In this document: positions 7,007 to 10,054 of the stretch, piece after piece
Position numbering within the stretch: position 1 is the first letter of the stretch
Layout of the letters: each line of letters begins with the position of its first letter
Source: Mxb001 sp051007175
Lineage (GTDB): Bacteria; Actinomycetota; Actinomycetes; S36-B12
Assembly: GCA_051007175.1 (NCBI GenBank)
Contig: JBPCSL010000167.1
Location: 1-10,054 of the forward strand
Direction: 5' to 3'
DNA: 10,054 bases
Made by a program: the position numbers and the translations under genes
Notes under the pieces: generated by a model
Told to the model about the DNA's origin: nothing
Databases searched by the model: none
Seen by the model: only the letters and a program-made list of their open reading frames with translations

Positions 7007-7873
7007 ATGACCGTGAGAGCGTCTCTGAGCCCAGTTCGCACGCGGATCGTGGCGGCAGCGGTATCCATGTCCATCGCCACGACCGGCCTCGTGGTGGCTG
7101 CGGCTTCAGCGCAGGCCATGGGTGTCGGAGCCGGCAGGGCCATCATTCGTATCGATTCGCCCGCGGCGACCGTGGTGAAGAGATCCGACGGTAGCTACCG
7201 ACTCGTCCTCCCGCAGGGCGCATCCGGCCAGTGGCTCGGGGAGCGCACGAGCGCGAGTGGCAAGACGACCGTGCGCGTGGGCGACGTGACGGCAGAGAAG
7301 CTGAGCAAGCGGTGGAGCCGATTCCGCTACACCAGCTCCGGCACCCTGGCGACGCTCACGTGGAATTCCTCCACGCAGTCGACCTCGGGGGTGCTCATCA
7401 GGATGGACCAGCCGAAGATCGTGAGCAACGGAGTCTCCATCCGCTTCAAGGCCATCAGCGGACAGGCCATCCCCCGGCAACTCAAGGATGCCTCACTCAA
7501 TATTCGCCGTGCAGCGAAGTCAGTACGCACGGATTACCCGCCGATGAATCTCTCCGCTGATCTGTGGTACTCGGTGGACGTGGACGATCCGAGCAGCAAG
7601 GCGACGGGCCGCATCTACAACGAGACGAATGACAACACGTGCTGGAGCAAGTCGATGACGGCCAGCACCACCGACACATCCGCCTTCACCAAGCAGATTC
7701 CGTCGAATACCTGTGACAACATCGCCTACTACGACGGGGTCGCCACCACCCTCTTCCCCAACATCAACGGGGATGGCAACGGCGGAGAGTCGTGGCTCGA
7801 CATCTGGCTCACTCCGCCGCAGGAGGCTTCCTTCGAGTGGAACCAGCTCGTCGCCTCCTGGTACTACGGCTGA
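7007..7873 (+). CDS. Secreted protein of unknown function (288 aa)
   Basis: I do not recognise the family. Residues 1-37 are a clear signal peptide: basic RTR at 11-13, a hydrophobic run, then AQA before the mature chain at about Met38. The mature protein looks like mixed beta structure. One segment (about 46-165) contains repeated short strands such as YRLVLP and ATLTWNSS. A second half is rich in Asn, Asp, Thr and Ser. Cys212 and Cys236 are the only cysteines and could form a disulphide. NINGDGNGG (252-260) resembles a calcium-binding Asp/Asn loop, but I cannot show that it binds metal. No membrane anchor or sorting motif is present, so release into the medium or non-covalent surface binding is likely. 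The promoter spacing fixes the start and implies a leaderless mRNA. Its neighbours are other exported proteins, which is the only context for its role. Confidence 0.85.
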   Translation: MTVRASLSPVRTRIVAAAVSMSIATTGLVVAAASAQAMGVGAGRAIIRIDSPAATVVKRSDGSYRLVLPQGASGQWLGERTSASGKTTVRVGDVTAEKLSKRWSRFRYTSSGTLATLTWNSSTQSTSGVLIRMDQPKIVSNGVSIRFKAISGQAIPRQLKDASLNIRRAAKSVRTDYPPMNLSADLWYSVDVDDPSSKATGRIYNETNDNTCWSKSMTASTTDTSAFTKQIPSNTCDNIAYYDGVATTLFPNINGDGNGGESWLDIWLTPPQEASFEWNQLVASWYYG

Positions 7874-7879
7874 CCCCTC

Positions 7880-7934
7880 CCCGGCACCCAGGAAATCGCC
7901 GGGCACTCCACTTCCGAGGCGCGGCGGACGCCGC
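7880..7934 (+). terminator. Two GC hairpins after the 288-residue protein gene
   Basis: CCCGGC (7880-7885) pairs with GCCGGG (7898-7903) across a 12-nt loop. GCGGC (7921-7925) pairs with GCCGC (7930-7934) across GGAC. Both follow the stop at 7871-7873 and precede the operon promoter. Neither has a T-run. Together they are a plausible actinobacterial-type terminator region. Confidence 0.35.
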
Positions 7935-7947
7935 AGGCTCTGCCTGA

Positions 7948-7996
7948 TGACCGATGACCGCTGACCTGAATTGATCAAAGCCCTTCCGCTGACCGT
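7948..7996. promoter_or_regulatory. TGACC heptamer direct repeats upstream of the sipW operon
   Basis: TGACC occurs at 7948, 7955 and 7962, so three head-to-tail heptamers. A fourth occurs at 7990, exactly 28 bp (four heptamers) after the third. An 8-bp palindrome TTGATCAA lies between them (7971-7978). The array ends about 30 bp before the predicted -10 at 8028, where an activator or repressor could bind. No known regulator box is matched with certainty. Confidence 0.4.
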
Positions 7997-8027
7997 TCGA
8001 GATGACACCCGGTCCCTTAAGGCTTCC

Positions 8028-8039
8028 TAGCCTCGCCGG
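8028..8039 (+). promoter_or_regulatory. -10 element of a probable leaderless promoter for the sipW operon
   Basis: TAGCCT (8028-8033) within CCTAGCCTC is followed by six bases and the ATG at 8040, so the predicted start point coincides with the A of the ATG. No Shine-Dalgarno site precedes the gene. TGACA at 8003-8007 resembles a -35 core, but the 20-nt spacing is long. The promoter may therefore depend on an activator. Confidence 0.5.
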
Positions 8040-8633
8040 ATGGAGCGCACGTCGAACGCCGCACGGCGGCGCATGCCGCTGATCCTCATGGCGGTCGCCG
8101 TGGTCGCCCTCCTTGCACTGCCCACGATCGCGCGCACCGCCATGGGCATCGGGATCACCACGGTGCTCACCGGGAGCATGCGACCGGCGATCGCCCCTGG
8201 CGACCTCGTCGTCACGCGGCTCTCCCAGGCCTCGACCATCGCCGCCGGCGACGTCGTCGTGGCCAACAGTGACGGCGTCCCCATCGCGCACCGCGTCGTG
8301 GAGACTCGGCCGCTGAGCGGTGTCTACCGCCTCACGACGAAGGGTGACGCGAACGCCCTCATCGACACCGACCCCGTGATGGCGTCAGCCCAGCAGGAGG
8401 TGCCGCGCGTCATCGGGCGCGTGCCCAGTGTCGGCACTCCGCTCGCCTATCTCGCCTCCCCCGATGCACAGCGCCTCGCGGTCACCCTCCTGCTCGGCGC
8501 CAACCTCATCGCCCTCGCCCTGTTTGCCCTGGGCCGGTCTTCGGTACGACGTCCCGAGGACCTCACCGGCGAGGACGAGGGGAGGTCCGACGGCATCCAT
8601 GACGCACGATCCGACATCCCTGTTGACGCTTAG
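8040..8633 (+). CDS. sipW: SipW-type (ER-type) signal peptidase I
   Basis: A 197-residue membrane protease that removes signal peptides from exported proteins. The catalytic serine is Ser46 in GSMRP (box B). The usual bacterial lysine is replaced by His84 in AHRVVE (box D), the mark of the SipW/archaeal/ER class that uses a Ser-His mechanism. Box E is GDAN (102-105), with Asp109 and Asp111 close by. Transmembrane segments span about 13-36 and 144-166, with an acidic tail after 170. The length is near that of Bacillus SipW (about 190 aa). It is first in the operon, and its TAG stop (8631-8633) forms part of the AGGAG ribosome site of the next gene, so the two are probably translationally linked. 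In Bacillus, SipW processes TasA, and the downstream TasA-like product is the obvious substrate here. The start is set by the leaderless promoter spacing. Confidence 0.93.
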   Translation: MERTSNAARRRMPLILMAVAVVALLALPTIARTAMGIGITTVLTGSMRPAIAPGDLVVTRLSQASTIAAGDVVVANSDGVPIAHRVVETRPLSGVYRLTTKGDANALIDTDPVMASAQQEVPRVIGRVPSVGTPLAYLASPDAQRLAVTLLLGANLIALALFALGRSSVRRPEDLTGEDEGRSDGIHDARSDIPVDA

Positions 8634-8642
8634 GAGAAACAC

Positions 8643-9308
8643 ATGGCCATGACAGCTTCCCCCCGCGCCACGAACCTAGGACGTGCTGCCCTCCTGCTGG
8701 CCGCCGGCATCGGCGGACTGGCCCTCATCGTCACCACCGTCTACGCGACGCTCTCCGCGCAGGCCTACAACGCCACGCCGACGTCCACGTCGGCTGGCAC
8801 CCTTAGCCTCATCCAGGCCGACAACGGCAACGGCTTCACGACGCCCATCGACAAGATGGCACCGGGAGACACGGTCTATCGCTACGTGAAGTACACCAAC
8901 AACGGCAATCTCGACGCGCAGGACCTCAAGCTGTCGCTTGCCGACTCGGTCAACAGCGTCCTCACGACGGACGCAACCCGCGGCCTCAGCGTGACGGTCA
9001 CCCAGTGCAGCGTCGCGTGGACGCCGGCGAGCGGCGCCTGCGGGGGTACGTCGACCAGCCTCGGCACCTCCACCGCGGTCGCCCTGAAGACGACCCCGCT
9101 GTCGCTGGCGGTGGTGCCGACGACACCGGCCGGGGCCAACATCCTCGCCGGGCAGGAGATCAATCTGCGCTTCGCCATCACGCTGCCGGACACCAACGAG
9201 ACGACGGTGAACGGCGTACCGCCGGCCAACACGGTGCAGGGCAAGACGGCCGCGCTCACTTGGACGCTGACGGAGGCGATGCGCAACACGGCCACGACGA
9301 CCTCATAG
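8643..9308 (+). CDS. TasA/camelysin (CalY)-family secreted protein
   Basis: The 221-residue product has an N-terminal hydrophobic signal (about 13-41, ending SAQA). The family pattern follows: SAGTLSL (50-56), then KMAPGDTVYRYV (71-82), NNGNLDAQDL (86-95), a Cys pair (Cys122 and Cys133, CGGT), and a late LRFAITLPD strand (175-183). This is the beta-sandwich of TasA and camelysin, known in Bacillus as matrix fibre subunits. Some members were earlier classed as M73 peptidases. No catalytic site is evident here, and I infer a structural role. AGGAG (8632-8636) lies six bases before the ATG and overlaps the sipW stop. The gene order sipW then tasA-like supports processing by the neighbouring peptidase. 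Fibre formation in this organism is not shown by the sequence. Confidence 0.85.
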   Translation: MAMTASPRATNLGRAALLLAAGIGGLALIVTTVYATLSAQAYNATPTSTSAGTLSLIQADNGNGFTTPIDKMAPGDTVYRYVKYTNNGNLDAQDLKLSLADSVNSVLTTDATRGLSVTVTQCSVAWTPASGACGGTSTSLGTSTAVALKTTPLSLAVVPTTPAGANILAGQEINLRFAITLPDTNETTVNGVPPANTVQGKTAALTWTLTEAMRNTATTTS

Positions 9309-9321
9309 GAGTCCTGTCGCC

Positions 9322-9906
9322 ATGAGATCGCGTGCCCTCGGCTCCCTGCGCGTCCTCGCCGCGGGGGTGGTGGCGGTGACCGCCGTCGCCACCCCCGTCG
9401 GCAGCGCCCTGGGGGCCAGCCGCGCCGCATCCTCGAACTTCCTCCAGTTGTCGATCCTCACCGCGACGTACCGCGTGTCCGCGGTCCTCCCTTCGCAGGT
9501 GGCCACCAACACGACCGGGCCGCTGATCATCACCCTCAATGCGACGAATCAGTGGGGACAGCCCTTCTATCTGCAGAACATCGGCGACCTCGACGTCGTG
9601 ACGCTGACCCTGAGCCACACGGGCCCGTACGGCAATGGCGCCAACCGGGTGGACCTCGCCTACTGCGCGGGCGGCACCGCCGGCGGAGCTTTCGTCGCGC
9701 TCGGCACCTGCGCGGGCGGCGGCACGCTCACCACGGTCCTGCAGGGCAAGGGATCCGCCGTGCTGGGCCTCACCATCCCGACCGGCACGGCGCGCGCATT
9801 CCAGGCGACCACGCGCAGCCGGAGCAACGGGCAGGACACCACCGACACGATCAGCGTCGTTGTCTCGCTTGCCGGGGTCGTGCGCCGCGGCGTGACGACG
9901 TCCTAG
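9322..9906 (+). CDS. Small secreted protein, probable diverged relative of the TasA-like protein
   Basis: The 194-residue product has a signal peptide (1-32, ending ALGA before Ser33). I do not recognise a named family, but it parallels its upstream neighbour. N-x-G-[ND]-L-D followed by L-x-L-S occupies residues 86-98 in both proteins at identical numbers. Both have a later Cys pair followed by Gly/Thr (Cys115 and Cys130 here), then a strand of the form L-x-[IL]-[TP]-[LP] (LGLTIPTG here), and both end TTS. I infer a duplicated, diverged beta-sandwich subunit, perhaps a minor fibre component, cap or anchor. AGGAG at 9307-9311 overlaps the preceding stop and lies ten bases before the ATG, so the three genes form one operon. 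The stop TAG (9904-9906) overlaps the stop of the convergent gene. No membrane anchor is visible. Confidence 0.82.
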   Translation: MRSRALGSLRVLAAGVVAVTAVATPVGSALGASRAASSNFLQLSILTATYRVSAVLPSQVATNTTGPLIITLNATNQWGQPFYLQNIGDLDVVTLTLSHTGPYGNGANRVDLAYCAGGTAGGAFVALGTCAGGGTLTTVLQGKGSAVLGLTIPTGTARAFQATTRSRSNGQDTTDTISVVVSLAGVVRRGVTTS

Positions 9907-10054
9907 GCCATCCGCGCGAGGAATCCCTCGGCCCAGGCCGCGGCGTCATGGACCATGACACCGTCGCGCAGCGCCGCCATGCGCCGCCGTCCCTCGTCCG
10001 GGCCGACGGTCGCCGCGGCGACGATGGCGCCCGTGATGTCATCGAGGTCGTAGG
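9903..10054 (-). CDS. otsA: Trehalose-6-phosphate synthase (GT20), C-terminal end, cut by the window edge
   Basis: Only the last 50 codons are present, and the gene continues beyond the right edge. The translation starts YDLDDITGAIVAA and has RRRMAALRDGV, HD, then WAEGFLARM before the stop. This matches the C-terminal helix region of OtsA-type GT20 enzymes (pattern YD-x-x-x-x-x-AI, RRRM-x-x-LR, HD-x-x-x-WA-x-x-FL). OtsA joins glucose from a nucleotide sugar to glucose-6-phosphate to give trehalose-6-phosphate in the cytoplasm, for stress protection and envelope precursors. The catalytic residues are not in view. A related GT20 enzyme, such as glucosylglycerol-phosphate synthase, is not excluded. 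Its stop codon shares CTAG (9903-9906) with the convergent operon end. Confidence 0.72.
   Translation of the reverse strand, partial: YDLDDITGAIVAAATVGPDEGRRRMAALRDGVMVHDAAAWAEGFLARMA

Noticed and set aside
8643..9308. Camelysin-type metalloprotease activity for the TasA-like protein
   Set aside because: Some relatives were placed in peptidase family M73, but I see no HExxH or other metal site in this sequence. A structural role fits better.
1..10054. CRISPR array, insertion sequence, or sortase system
   Set aside because: No regularly spaced repeats with unique spacers, no transposase or terminal repeats, and no LPXTG-type sorting signals on the secreted proteins were found.

Overview
The window is high-GC DNA that reads as a chromosomal segment of an Actinomycetota bacterium. 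The reasons are strong G/C preference at third codon positions, a tRNA without an encoded CCA end, promoters that appear to start transcription at the ATG (leaderless), terminator-like hairpins without T-runs, and secreted proteins of actinobacterial type. I cannot name a genus from the sequence alone.

Layout from left to right. A tRNA-Phe(GAA) gene lies at 42-115, followed by a long imperfect hairpin (172-232). At 260-445 there is a decayed gene end whose last 33 codons match the C-terminus of the intact propeller gene further on. A 35-bp tandem duplication (433-502) covers its stop codon. Next is a 1485-residue exported, beta-rich protein on the minus strand (570-5027). Divergent from it is a secreted protein with a seven-bladed propeller, an FN3 domain and a C-terminal domain (5196-6812). 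A secreted protein of unknown family follows (7007-7873). Then comes a tight three-gene operon: a SipW-type signal peptidase (8040-8633), a TasA/camelysin-family protein (8643-9308) and a smaller secreted protein (9322-9906). The smaller protein shares a motif with the TasA-like one at identical residue numbers. The right edge holds the 3' end of a convergent gene on the minus strand whose product looks like the C-terminus of trehalose-6-phosphate synthase (OtsA, GT20). The two convergent stop codons overlap in one CTAG.

How it may fit together. Apart from the tRNA and the otsA end, every gene encodes an exported protein or the peptidase that processes exported proteins. The SipW/TasA part is the clearest functional unit. 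In Bacillus, SipW processes TasA, which forms extracellular matrix fibres. Here the peptidase gene comes first and two TasA-type candidates follow, so a surface-fibre or matrix system is a reasonable inference. Three genes (5196, 7007, 8040) share the start architecture CCTAGNNTC, then 5-6 nt, then ATG, which suggests leaderless transcription from a common promoter type. GACCG clusters occur upstream of two of them.

The least explained items are the large beta-rich protein, the 288-residue orphan, the second TasA-like protein, and the relic of a propeller-type gene next to the tRNA.
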